Below, piece by piece: positions 1 through 8,726 of a stretch of DNA of 64,000 nt. This DNA comes from Sinimarinibacterium sp. NLF-5-8 (GTDB taxonomy: Bacteria > Pseudomonadota > Gammaproteobacteria > Nevskiales > Nevskiaceae), in NCBI RefSeq assembly GCF_010092425.1, contig NZ_CP048030.1, positions 930,001 through 994,000 of the forward strand, in the 5' to 3' direction. The stretch's first letter is position 1; each line of letters begins with the position of its first letter. Position numbers and translations under genes: made by a program. Under the pieces are notes generated by a model. That model saw nothing but the letters and a program-made list of their open reading frames with translations, searched no databases and had not been told where the DNA came from.

Positions 1-258
1 TGTGGCCATCAGGAGGCGATTTTTGGCAGCGGCGGCGGTGAGCGCCTGTCCAGCCAATATGGCACCGAACTTTTGGGCCAACTGCCGCTGGATTTGCGCA
101 TCCGTGAACAAGCCGACAGCGGCAATCCCACGGTGGCCGCCGATCCCGATGGCGAGCTGGCCGCACGCTATCGCCAGATTGCCCGCAACGCCACCGCACA
201 GCTGGCGTATCACAGTGCTGCACAAGCCTTTCCCGAGATTCAGATCAGCGACGATTGA
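1..258 (+). CDS. apbC: Mrp/ApbC iron-sulfur cluster carrier ATPase, C-terminal part
   Basis: Last 85 codons of a Mrp/ApbC P-loop ATPase, which carries Fe-S clusters to apoproteins in the cytosol; the rest lies before the window. The open frame begins at base 1 with CGHQEAIFGSGGGERL, and the first codon (Cys) probably is the second Cys of the family's cluster-binding CxxC. LLGQLPLD, IRE and the C-terminal PTVAADPDG block are typical of the family. The stop is at 256-258. The next gene is dcd, a common neighbour in gammaproteobacteria. The Walker A region is not visible, so the identification rests on the C-terminal motifs. Confidence 0.9.
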   Translation, partial: CGHQEAIFGSGGGERLSSQYGTELLGQLPLDLRIREQADSGNPTVAADPDGELAARYRQIARNATAQLAYHSAAQAFPEIQISDD

Positions 259-312
259 AGTGCGCGCGTCAAATCCAAAAATACCTTTTAAATCATTGAT
301 AAAGATCAAAAC

Positions 313-879
313 ATGAGCATCAAGTCCGATAAATGGATCCGCCGCATGGCGCAGCAGCAGCAAATGATCGAACCGTTCGAGCCGGGGCAGGTGCGCCATG
401 TCAACGGTGAAAAAATCGTCTCCTATGGCACCTCCAGCTACGGCTACGACGTGCGCTGTGCCAACGAATTCAAGATTTTCACCAACATCAACAGCACCAT
501 CGTCGACCCCAAAAACTTTGATGAAGGCTCGTTTGTCGATGTGGTGTCGGATGTCTGCATCATCCCGCCCAATTCCTTTGCGCTGGCGCGCACGGTGGAA
601 TACTTCCGCATCCCGCGTTCCACGTTGGTGGTGTGCCTGGGCAAAAGCACCTACGCGCGCTGCGGCATCATCGTCAACGTCACCCCGCTGGAGCCGGAAT
701 GGGAGGGTCATGTGACGCTGGAGTTTTCCAACACCACGCCACTGCCGGCCAAAATCTATGCCAACGAAGGCGTGGCGCAAATGCTGTTTTATGAATCCGA
801 CGAGATTTGTGAAACCTCTTACCGCGACCGTGGCGGCAAATATCAGGGGCAAACCGGCGTCACCCTGCCCAAGACCTAA
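313..879 (+). CDS. dcd: dCTP deaminase
   Basis: 188-residue dCTP deaminase, which converts dCTP to dUTP for dTTP synthesis. The core block [20 protein letters not shown] contains the conserved Ser/Arg residues and the catalytic Glu region, and the C-terminal block NEGVAQMLF is also intact. Length matches the family (about 190 residues). It starts 54 bp after apbC and is probably cotranscribed with it. No anomaly seen. Confidence 0.97.
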   Translation: MSIKSDKWIRRMAQQQQMIEPFEPGQVRHVNGEKIVSYGTSSYGYDVRCANEFKIFTNINSTIVDPKNFDEGSFVDVVSDVCIIPPNSFALARTVEYFRIPRSTLVVCLGKSTYARCGIIVNVTPLEPEWEGHVTLEFSNTTPLPAKIYANEGVAQMLFYESDEICETSYRDRGGKYQGQTGVTLPKT

Positions 880-888
880 AAAAACAGG

Positions 889-1722
889 ATGCTGACGCTG
901 GCCTACACGCCGCCGTATGACTGGCAAGGGCTGCTCGATTTTTTTGCCGCGCGCAGCATTGCCGGCGTTGAAAAAGTTGAGGGTGACGCCTACTGGCGCA
1001 CGGTGCGGCTGGACGATCAACTGGGCTGGCTTTGCGTGCGCCACGATGCCCAGGCACAGGCGCTTACCGTCAGCCTGTCGGATTCTTTACTGTCTGCGCG
1101 CGCGCAAATTGCAGCGCGGCTGCGCGCGCAGTTTGATCTGGACTGCCAGCCGCAGGCGGTAGCCAAGGTGTTGGGTGCGCTGATGGCTCCGTATCCCGGA
1201 CTGCGCGTGCCCGGCGCATTTGACGGTTTTGAAGCCGTGGTGCGCGGCGTTTTGGGGCAGCAAATCACCGTGGCGGCCGCCACCACCTTGGCCGGACGTG
1301 TCGCCACCCGGCTGGGCACGCCGCTGCACACCGCGCACCCGGCGCTGACCCACGCCTTTGCCAGCGCGCGCACCCTGGCCGCGATCGAGCCTGATCGTTT
1401 GGGGCAGCTTGGCATTGTTGGCACCCGCATCGCCGCGATTCAGGGTTTGGCGGCGGCCGTGGATGCCGGAACCATTGATTTGAGTCCACAAGCCGATTCT
1501 GCAAACACTCAGCGCGCGCTCAAGGCACTGCGCGGCATTGGCGAGTGGACAGCGCAATACGCCGCACTGCGCGCGCTCAAGGATGCGGATGCGTTTCCGG
1601 CGGCGGACTACGGCGTGATGAAGGCGCTGGGCGTGAGCAAGCCACAACAGGCGCTTGTGCGCGCGCAAGCTTGGCAGCCGTATCGCGCTTATGCGGCGCT
1701 GTGTTTATGGCGCGCGCTTTGA
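889..1722 (+). CDS. alkA: AlkA-like DNA-3-methyladenine glycosylase II
   Basis: 277-residue base-excision glycosylase of the HhH-GPD superfamily; removes alkylated bases from DNA. An N-terminal AlkA-type domain (about 1-105) is followed by FEAVVRGVLGQQITVAAA and the hairpin LRGIGEWTAQYAALRAL (about 214-230). Asp240 in FPAADYGVMK is in the position of the catalytic Asp238 of E. coli AlkA. It has no Ada methyltransferase or HTH domain, so it is a stand-alone glycosylase. It begins only 9 bp after dcd on the same strand. Confidence 0.9.
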   Translation: MLTLAYTPPYDWQGLLDFFAARSIAGVEKVEGDAYWRTVRLDDQLGWLCVRHDAQAQALTVSLSDSLLSARAQIAARLRAQFDLDCQPQAVAKVLGALMAPYPGLRVPGAFDGFEAVVRGVLGQQITVAAATTLAGRVATRLGTPLHTAHPALTHAFASARTLAAIEPDRLGQLGIVGTRIAAIQGLAAAVDAGTIDLSPQADSANTQRALKALRGIGEWTAQYAALRALKDADAFPAADYGVMKALGVSKPQQALVRAQAWQPYRAYAALCLWRAL

Positions 1723-1729
1723 AGGCAAT

Positions 1730-2413
1730 TCAGGGCGGCGTCAAGTAAATGTCGTAACGCGCCTGGGTTTTGCTCAAACAAAAATCCGGCTCAGCCTGCG
1801 CCAGTGGCGGCGCACTGCGGGGGCGTTTGACCACCACGCGCTGAAAGCTGGCCGCGCGTGCGGGCGCCAGCAGCGCATCGGCATCGGGGTCGCCTTCGTT
1901 TAAATCGCGCAACACCTGCATCTGTTTTTGCGGCAGGGCGCTGCCGCCGTGATCGGGATACATCGGGTCCAGATGCACCACGTCCCAGCGTGCACCGTTT
2001 TGTAAAAAGTCCAGCGCATCGGCGTGGATGACGCGGATGCGCCCGGCACTTGCACGCAATGCCGGATCGCCCAGCGCGCGCGCGCGCGCATCTTCGAGCA
2101 GGGCAATCAGCAGCGGCTCACGTTCGAGCAAGGTCACGCGCGCGCCCAGCGCCGCCAGCGTAAACGCATCCCGACCCAAGCCGCCGGTGGCATCCAGAAT
2201 GTGCAGATCGCTGCGTTTGTGTAGCCCCACCGCGCGCGCCAACAGCTGCTTTTTACCGCCAGCAATGCGGCGACGATGATCGGCGTCGCCCCAATCGATA
2301 AAAAACGGCAAAAAATCGGGGCGATGCACAGCCACCAGCGCCAAACCTTGCGCGGTTTGCTGCAATGAAAAACCCCGGGTGGTTAAACCCGGGGCTGGTG
2401 AGGTTGCCGCCAC
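1730..2413 (-). CDS. rsmJ: 16S rRNA (guanine1516-N2)-methyltransferase RsmJ
   Basis: SAM-dependent methyltransferase for G1516 of 16S rRNA. The SAM loop DATGGLGRDAF, the HRRRIAGGKKQ segment before it, the catalytic-type LDPMYPDH and the VVVKRP block are all present. The frame can start at GTG 2413 (227 aa) or at TTG 2365 (211 aa). I keep the longer form because the first strand FSLQQTAQGLALV seems to need residues before the TTG, but a terminator-like hairpin (2371-2397) lies inside this N-terminal extension. Neither start has a clear ribosome binding site. Convergent with alkA. Confidence 0.92.
   Translation of the reverse strand: MAATSPAPGLTTRGFSLQQTAQGLALVAVHRPDFLPFFIDWGDADHRRRIAGGKKQLLARAVGLHKRSDLHILDATGGLGRDAFTLAALGARVTLLEREPLLIALLEDARARALGDPALRASAGRIRVIHADALDFLQNGARWDVVHLDPMYPDHGGSALPQKQMQVLRDLNEGDPDADALLAPARAASFQRVVVKRPRSAPPLAQAEPDFCLSKTQARYDIYLTPP
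2371..2397 (-). terminator. Intrinsic terminator of the SCP2/thioesterase operon
   Basis: On the minus strand CCCCGGGT and ACCCGGGG form an 8-bp perfect stem with a 6-base loop, followed directly by TTTTT. It lies 25-50 bases after the stop codon of the SCP2 gene and overlaps the possible 5' end of rsmJ, so termination may separate rsmJ from the upstream operon or adjust its expression. Confidence 0.75.
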
Positions 2414-2421
2414 GCCCGAAC

Positions 2422-2739
2422 TTACAGCTTGTCGGCCTGGAACAAAGTGGCCATCCGCTGCGCCAGCATCAGATCACCGTCGATTTGCAGCTTGCCGGTC
2501 ATGAACGCGGTCATGCCGTTGAGCTCGCCTTTGAACATGGCGATGAGGTCTTCATCTTCCATGGTGATGGTGACATCGGGATTGCTGGCCTGGCCGTCGG
2601 CCACATTGAGCTGGCCGTTGCTGATTGACACATTCACCGGCGATGACACGTTGAACTGAAACGTGGAATCGACGCCCGCGGCAGCGCTTTCGTCGAGTGC
2701 GCCGGGGAGTTTTGTTTTGAGAAATTCAACAGCATTCAT
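2422..2739 (-). CDS. SCP2 sterol-binding domain protein
   Basis: 105-residue single-domain SCP2-like lipid-carrier protein. It starts MNAVEFLKTKLPGAL and shows the SCP2 pattern DVTITMEDEDLIAMFKGEL followed by AFMTGKLQIDGDLMLAQR. The start at 2739 has a GGAGA ribosome binding site. It is the last gene of the minus-strand operon with two hotdog thioesterases, which suggests a role with acyl-CoA or other hydrophobic ligands; the ligand is not known. Confidence 0.88.
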   Translation of the reverse strand: MNAVEFLKTKLPGALDESAAAGVDSTFQFNVSSPVNVSISNGQLNVADGQASNPDVTITMEDEDLIAMFKGELNGMTAFMTGKLQIDGDLMLAQRMATLFQADKL

Positions 2740-2835
2740 TGAGGTGTCTCCAGTGGATAAAAATAAAAATGGAGCGGCATCGTAACCAGTGCGGCAGGCC
2801 AGCGGCAAGTTTTGTTTTGATGCCGGAAACAAGTA

Positions 2836-3126
2836 TTACCGATCATCGCCTGATCCAGTCTTGAGCACCTGCAAAATCCGCGCGCCCAGCGCCGCACTGA
2901 CGACAACCACATTGATGCTGCTGGCATAACTTTGACCGGCATTTTTGAGCGCTTCGATTTGCGCGCGGTGCTGCTGATGATCCAGTGCACAGTAGTCCAC
3001 GCCTTCCTGCCACTGTGCGCGCAACTTTTTAAATGCACGAAATGCACTGCCCTTGGCCGTTTGCGCGCGCAGATCGAGCGCGCGCAGGCCGAGCCAATCG
3101 GCAGGCAGCGGACGGTAATCATTCAT
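2836..3126 (-). CDS. Small conserved-looking protein of unknown function
   Basis: 96-residue soluble protein starting MNDYRPLPADWLGLRAL. I do not recognise the family. The start codon overlaps the stop of the upstream thioesterase (ATGA at 3123-3126), which supports real translation and coupling. The middle is rich in charged residues (QTAKGSAFRAFKKLRAQW), and a hydrophobic stretch INVVVVSAALGARILQVL lies near the C-terminus. Its position between thioesterase and SCP2 genes suggests a lipid or acyl-CoA related role; this is inference only. Confidence 0.65.
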   Translation of the reverse strand: MNDYRPLPADWLGLRALDLRAQTAKGSAFRAFKKLRAQWQEGVDYCALDHQQHRAQIEALKNAGQSYASSINVVVVSAALGARILQVLKTGSGDDR

Positions 3127-3587
3127 TCCAATGGCGCCAGCAAAAAGTGTGCGCGGGCAATCGCAATGGGTTTTTCGGGGTCGGTTTGCCAGCAGCGGAT
3201 CTGGGTTTGCGCGACCCGCGTCCCCGCGCGCGATACCTCGCAGCGGGCAAAGCAATCCTGCGGCCGGCCGGAGAGCAGATAGTCAATCGAAAAGTCGATG
3301 CTCTTGGGCACGCGATGCTGATCCAGGTGCATCAGCAAGTGCAGGGTGGCGGTCATTTCCATGAACGCGGCGGTGACGCCGCCATGCAGCGCCGGCAGCC
3401 GCGCATTGCCGATCAGCTCATCCCGGTAAGGCAGGCGCAGCAGCCGTTCGCCATCGGCCTGGCATTCGACCCGCATGCCTAAAAACTTGGCGTAGGGAAC
3501 GACTTCGACAAAGCCGTTGAAATCGCCATGTTCCTGGGCGATGCGGCGAGCCTGGATCAAGGAGGGCGGGGCGATCAAAGTGCTCAT
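3123..3587 (-). CDS. PaaI-type hotdog-fold thioesterase
   Basis: 154-residue hotdog-fold protein, probably an acyl-CoA thioesterase. The PaaI-type hallmarks are LPYRDELIGN followed by LHGGVTAAFMEMTAT, where HGG is the usual active-site loop, and a strand pair SIDFSIDYL. The start MSTLIAPPSL overlaps the stop of the next upstream gene by ATGA (3584-3587). It is paralogous in layout to that neighbour, and the two may form a heteromeric enzyme. Confidence 0.85.
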   Translation of the reverse strand: MSTLIAPPSLIQARRIAQEHGDFNGFVEVVPYAKFLGMRVECQADGERLLRLPYRDELIGNARLPALHGGVTAAFMEMTATLHLLMHLDQHRVPKSIDFSIDYLLSGRPQDCFARCEVSRAGTRVAQTQIRCWQTDPEKPIAIARAHFLLAPLE

Positions 3588-4033
3588 GCGCTGACTCCAG
3601 CCACGGGTTTTTGGGTGCGCATGAACACCGACTGACACACGGCGATCGGCTCATCGGCGTTGTGTTGCCAGACGCTGGCGCGGACAAAGGCAATGTTGGC
3701 GGTCAGGCGAAAACATTCGGCGCGACAAAAAATATCGGCATCGCGCACGCCCACACGCAGGTAATCCATGCGCAAATCCAGCGTGGCAATGGGCTCGGCC
3801 TGGCCAATGCGCGCCAGCACCGCCGCGCCGCTGGCCGAGTCCACCAGCACGGTGACGATGCCGGGGTGGATAAAGCCGCGTTCGGCATCACCCAGCCAAT
3901 CATCCCGATAGGGCAGCCGGATCTGCACATGCTCGGCCTGCGCCGCAACAATCTGCATGCCGCATAACTTGATATGCGGCGTGGCTTCAATAAAGCGCTG
4001 CTCCAGCGCGCGCAAAAATTCCGGCGATGCCAT
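3584..4033 (-). CDS. PaaI-type hotdog-fold thioesterase (tandem paralogue)
   Basis: 149-residue hotdog-fold protein and first gene of the minus-strand lipid operon. It shares with its downstream neighbour the LPYRDDWLGD segment and the strand LDLRMDYL. Its loop reads FIHPGIVTVLVDSASG, so the usual HGG is HPG. Start MASPEFLRAL at 4033 is preceded by AAGG about 9 bases upstream. It diverges from nudL across a 90-bp gap that must hold both promoters. Confidence 0.85.
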   Translation of the reverse strand: MASPEFLRALEQRFIEATPHIKLCGMQIVAAQAEHVQIRLPYRDDWLGDAERGFIHPGIVTVLVDSASGAAVLARIGQAEPIATLDLRMDYLRVGVRDADIFCRAECFRLTANIAFVRASVWQHNADEPIAVCQSVFMRTQKPVAGVSA

Positions 4034-4123
4034 AAAAGTGCCTTGAGTGGAGTAAACACCGGCCATGGTGCCACAGCCTGCGCGCGCGCTCTCTACAATG
4101 CGCATCCCGATGGAGAAACTGGA

Positions 4124-4747
4124 ATGACCGAAGACGAAGCCCGTCTGCGTGATGCGCTGGCGCAAACCAGCCTGGCGCTGCCGCGTCCGCTGTCCGATCT
4201 GGAATTGCCGTTCAAGCTCGATCGGCTGATTGCGCCGCTGACGATGAACAGCCTGCGTCCGGCTGCGGTGCTGGCGCCGGTGCTGCGGCGCGGCCACGAT
4301 TTATCCATGCTGTTCACCGTGCGTTCGGCGCAGCTGCGCAGTCACAGCGGCCAGATCAGCTTTCCGGGCGGGCGCCGCGATCCCGAGGATGCCGATGCCG
4401 TTGCCAACGCCCTGCGCGAGGCGCACGAAGAAGTCGGGCTGTGCCCCGATTGCGTCGAAGTGCTGGGTTATCTGGACGATTACCCAACACTGTCGCGCTA
4501 CCGCATCACCCCGGTGGTGGGTTTGGTGGAGGGCGATCCGGATTTGACCGTCAATCCCGATGAAGTGGCCGAGGTGTTTGAAGTGCCGATCAAAATCATC
4601 CTGGAGCCGAACAGTTTTGAGCGCAAAATACTCTCGCGCGAGGGTATCAATCTGCCGTTTTATGAGCTGAACTGGGGGCCGCACCGGATTTGGGGCGCCA
4701 CCGCCGGAATGCTTTGGGATTTGGCGCAAAAGGCGGCGCGCGCATGA
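4124..4747 (+). CDS. nudL: CoA pyrophosphatase, NUDIX family
   Basis: 207-residue NUDIX hydrolase of the CoA pyrophosphatase group, which cleaves CoA to phosphopantetheine and 3',5'-ADP. The CoA-specific signature LFTVRSAQLRSHSGQISFPG precedes the NUDIX catalytic helix ALREAHEEVGL. Start MTEDEARLRD at 4124 follows a GGAG-containing leader. It overlaps the next gene by ATGA (4744-4747). Its place next to thioesterase and SCP2 genes fits acyl-CoA and CoA turnover. Confidence 0.92.
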   Translation: MTEDEARLRDALAQTSLALPRPLSDLELPFKLDRLIAPLTMNSLRPAAVLAPVLRRGHDLSMLFTVRSAQLRSHSGQISFPGGRRDPEDADAVANALREAHEEVGLCPDCVEVLGYLDDYPTLSRYRITPVVGLVEGDPDLTVNPDEVAEVFEVPIKIILEPNSFERKILSREGINLPFYELNWGPHRIWGATAGMLWDLAQKAARA

Positions 4748-5154
4748 GCGGGCAACCCTTGCAGCGCGCGCTGGCGCTGCAACAGCAGGCCGGCAGTCTT
4801 GGTTTTGACTGGCCGGAGATTGAATCGCTATGGGACAAGCTGGCCGAGGAAATCGCCGAGCTGCGCGCGGCCACTCACATCAGCGCCGATGCGATGGAAG
4901 ATGAGCTGGGCGATGTGCTGTTCATGGCGGTCAACCTCGCGCGGCGTCTGGGCGTTGACCCCAGCCGCGCGCTGGCGCGCAGCAATGCCAAGTTTGCCCG
5001 CCGCTTTGAGTTTGTCATGGCCGAGGCCGAAACCTTGCCGCCAATCGGCGATGCACAGCGACTGGATGCGATGGAAGCGCGCTGGCAACAGGCCAAGCAG
5101 CACGAGCGCCGCACCGGCGCATCACCCGTACAATGCGCGCCCGATCAAGATTGA
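4744..5154 (+). CDS. Single-domain MazG-like nucleotide pyrophosphohydrolase
   Basis: 136-residue protein with one MazG-type all-alpha NTP-PPase domain. The metal-binding pattern is visible as LAEEIAELRAA followed by EDELGDVLFMAVNLARRLG. It corresponds to the C-terminal catalytic half of full-length E. coli MazG (about 263 residues), so this is a half-length family member rather than a broken gene. Start ATG overlaps the nudL stop. Both genes hydrolyse nucleoside pyrophosphate bonds. Confidence 0.85.
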   Translation: MSGQPLQRALALQQQAGSLGFDWPEIESLWDKLAEEIAELRAATHISADAMEDELGDVLFMAVNLARRLGVDPSRALARSNAKFARRFEFVMAEAETLPPIGDAQRLDAMEARWQQAKQHERRTGASPVQCAPDQD

Positions 5155-6018
<864 letters not shown>

Positions 6019-6062
6019 GTTTTGGGCTGCGGTTGTACCCCAGCAAATTAGCCTCAACAAGG

Positions 6063-6100
6063 CGCCATGCGGATTGATCTTCCGCATGGCGTTTTGTTTT
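6063..6100 (+). terminator. Intrinsic terminator after dapB
   Basis: An 11-bp perfect stem (CGCCATGCGGA with its complement, 7-base loop) is followed by GTTTTGTTTT-type T-rich sequence. It sits 45 bases after the dapB stop, between convergent genes. Confidence 0.85.
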
Positions 6101-6142
6101 GCGCGCGCGGTGCTTAGAGGCGCGCGCTGATGGATGCCGTCT

Positions 6143-8584
6143 TTACGGCGTTGCAAACGGGGCAAACGCGGGGCTGGCCCAGCCGCTGCCCGAATTGGCC
6201 GGAGCCGCGGGCAGGGCTTGGCCGCCGTAGATGACGTTGCCGCTGGCGTCTTGGTAGGTCTGCCAGGCGACGGTGGGCTGCTGGCTGACGCCGGGCAGGG
6301 TGAAATCACAGACGCCGGTGGGAAAGGTGGCTTGCAGGCGCTGCCATTGTTCATCCGAAAAGCGCGCGTTGCCGTAGTCGGGATCGGCGCGATCCAGCGG
6401 TTTGAGCTGGCATTTGTTGGTGTCGGTGGTGATCGCGTCGCCCGCGACCATGCGCGGGGTGCGGTAGATCGACACCACCGCCAAATCCAGGGTGTTGACG
6501 GTGCCGAGCAGATCGGGAATCGGCAGTTTGAGCGCGTTAGTGACGGCGTTGAGCAGATTTGCCAGCGGCTCGGTCAGGCCGGTGGTGCTGGGGCACAGTT
6601 GGTTGGTGAGCTTGATGCCGACGCCCGACCAGCATTGATCGGTGATATCTGCCGGTTTGGCGTCGGTGAGTTTTTGCGCCAGAGATTGCGCGCGCGTGTC
6701 TTGCTCGGCGGCGCTGAGCCAGCGGTTCATCGCTTTGAAGCTGTTGAGGCCGCATTGAATGTCGCCAATGATCGGAATCGCGCCTTCCCAAATCACCATG
6801 TTGTTGTGGTTGCCGTGCGCACGATCGAGGCGCGCGCGGGTGGCAAAGGCGCGGTAGGCGTCGTGGAAAAAGCCCGGATCGGGGCCGCGGCAGTCGATCA
6901 CCGCCACTGAATCCAAGTGGTTGGCCTGATTGATCATGCCGCTGCGATAGCCGTTGGTCAGCGCCGGTTCGACGGCGGGCGTGCGTTCGGCCATCCATTC
7001 GGTGTCCACATTCAGGCCGCCGATTTTTTCGTTTAAGTCAACAAACATGGCGGGCGTGATGATGCCGCGCTTGAGCGAATCCAGCCCGTATTGCACGCCG
7101 ACGTTGTCCACCGGAAAACCGGCAAAACCGTGGCCGTTGACGCCAGCGGCAATCGCCTCGGACGGCACCGAGGTGGCGGCGCCTTGCCATAGCTCCGGTG
7201 GCCGGGGGGCAAAAACGTTGATGGCGGCATCGTGAATGGTGCAGCGGGTGCCGGAGGGGTTGGTTTCGGGGTGGTAACGCTGCTCATCGCTGACGCCTGC
7301 ACAGGGGTCGGTGGGTACCGCCACATGAAACTGTGCCAGTTCGCTGATCTCGGAGTTCAGCGTGGTGATGTGGCCTTGCACATCGGCCATTTGCAGCTCG
7401 GTCCACAGCCCGCCGCTGACGTTGAGCAGGGGGTTGCCAAAGTAGTTGAGCAGCAGGTGGTAGTCAGCAAACTGGGTGGCGGTGCTCCAGGCATCGGGGA
7501 ACGAGCAGGTGGGCAAAATGCCTTGATAGATGCCGGGGTAGGCATTGGCCAGCCAGTACTGGGTAATGGAGCCGCCAGAGCAGCCCTGGCCAACGGTGTA
7601 ACGCAGCGGCCCGTAGGCCTCGATGAGGTGCTCTTTGGCCATGATCAGCGACTCGGCTTGCAGCGCGATGTTGCAGTTGTGGCCGCTGTAGTTGAGCGCG
7701 GTAGACATCACCGCAAAGCCTTGACCCAGGGCGTATACGGTGGCGTCGGAGATGAGTAAATCCAGCGGCAGCAAATCGCCGATGCCGCCGGGCAGGGCGC
7801 CGGTGACGGCATCCATCGGGTTGTAAGAGATCACACTGGGCGCGGTGCCCACCCGGTGATCAAGGCCGCAGCTAAAGCCGTGGTTGATCACCAGTTTGCG
7901 ATTGAACTGCGGCTGCGGCGTGCGCGCATCCCACGGCTGATCGGGCTGATAGAGCACGGCAATGGCGTATTGGTCGCGGTCTTGATAGCCGGTTTCCACG
8001 CGCACGATAAAGGGCAGGGTTTGGCCTTGCTCGGTGGTGACGGTGGCCACATCGCGCGCGGGGTTTTCAGGATCGTAAGGCTGCAAGCCCTGCTTGAGTG
8101 GATTGCTGGATTGGTAAAACCAGGTGAACACCGGCGGCTGGTTGCACTGCGCGTCCAGCGCACCGTCCTGACACCCCCACGGCTGCAACTGCGGCCCGGC
8201 AATCAGCGGCCCGCCCTGCGGGTGATTGGTCAGCGTCACGCGCGCGCTGCCGAGCGTGGCATCGCGCGCTTCCAGAGTGTTGTTGCCCAGCCGCAAGCCT
8301 TCGACCAGACCGATCCATTGCCCCTGGGCATTGGGCGCAAACGCGGCGCTGACGTCTTGCCCGTTGAGGCTGACGCGCGCTTGGCTCAAATCAGCGCCGG
8401 ACGCGGCGGCCAGTTCGATCAAGGCATCGTCGCCGCTGATCAAATCGGCGCGGTTGGACAGCACCTTGAGTTGCAGGCCGTTGCCAGTGTTCGGTGAGGT
8501 TTCGGGCGCCTGGCTGCTGCCACAGGCCGATAAACCCACCGCAGTGATGACGGCGACAAGCCAGCGGGATTGAAAACAGTTCAT
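6143..8584 (-). CDS. Secreted lipoprotein, DUF6351-like alpha/beta-hydrolase
   Basis: 813-residue exported protein. The N-terminus MNCFQSRWLVAVITAVGLSA then Cys21 is a lipoprotein signal peptide. The segment KLVINHGFSCG and the nucleophile-elbow-like VGQGCSGGS (Ser near residue 335) indicate an alpha/beta-hydrolase fold. I assign it to the DUF6351 group, whose substrates are unknown; a polyester or ester hydrolase is possible. Start 8584 has AAGGA upstream. It stands alone, convergent with dapB. A 12-bp inverted repeat in its leader overlaps the ribosome binding site. Confidence 0.7.
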   Translation of the reverse strand: MNCFQSRWLVAVITAVGLSACGSSQAPETSPNTGNGLQLKVLSNRADLISGDDALIELAAASGADLSQARVSLNGQDVSAAFAPNAQGQWIGLVEGLRLGNNTLEARDATLGSARVTLTNHPQGGPLIAGPQLQPWGCQDGALDAQCNQPPVFTWFYQSSNPLKQGLQPYDPENPARDVATVTTEQGQTLPFIVRVETGYQDRDQYAIAVLYQPDQPWDARTPQPQFNRKLVINHGFSCGLDHRVGTAPSVISYNPMDAVTGALPGGIGDLLPLDLLISDATVYALGQGFAVMSTALNYSGHNCNIALQAESLIMAKEHLIEAYGPLRYTVGQGCSGGSITQYWLANAYPGIYQGILPTCSFPDAWSTATQFADYHLLLNYFGNPLLNVSGGLWTELQMADVQGHITTLNSEISELAQFHVAVPTDPCAGVSDEQRYHPETNPSGTRCTIHDAAINVFAPRPPELWQGAATSVPSEAIAAGVNGHGFAGFPVDNVGVQYGLDSLKRGIITPAMFVDLNEKIGGLNVDTEWMAERTPAVEPALTNGYRSGMINQANHLDSVAVIDCRGPDPGFFHDAYRAFATRARLDRAHGNHNNMVIWEGAIPIIGDIQCGLNSFKAMNRWLSAAEQDTRAQSLAQKLTDAKPADITDQCWSGVGIKLTNQLCPSTTGLTEPLANLLNAVTNALKLPIPDLLGTVNTLDLAVVSIYRTPRMVAGDAITTDTNKCQLKPLDRADPDYGNARFSDEQWQRLQATFPTGVCDFTLPGVSQQPTVAWQTYQDASGNVIYGGQALPAAPANSGSGWASPAFAPFATP

Positions 8585-8592
8585 GCAAAAAT

Positions 8593-8660
8593 CCTTGCGA
8601 GGGGTCAAAGGTGTCACATCCAAGGCATTGTTGTACGTGACGATTTTTCCCCTCGCAAGG
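8593..8660 (-). promoter_or_regulatory. 12-bp inverted repeat in the DUF6351 gene leader
   Basis: CCTTGCGAGGGG (8593-8604) and CCCCTCGCAAGG (8649-8660) are perfect inverted copies separated by 44 bases. The start-proximal arm contains the AAGGA ribosome binding site of the DUF6351 gene. Either an RNA stem can hide that site, or the arms are operator half-sites around the promoter. Confidence 0.6.
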
Positions 8661-8726
8661 GTAATGATCACTCCAGGCCGTCCAGGTGAACAGGCGGATC
8701 GATCTGTTTTTGGGTCAGGTCACCCT

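Noticed and set aside
2074-2089. (GC)8 run as a dedicated repeat element
   Set aside because: It is coding (Ala-Arg codons of rsmJ) and one of many similar runs, so it is treated as a compositional trait.
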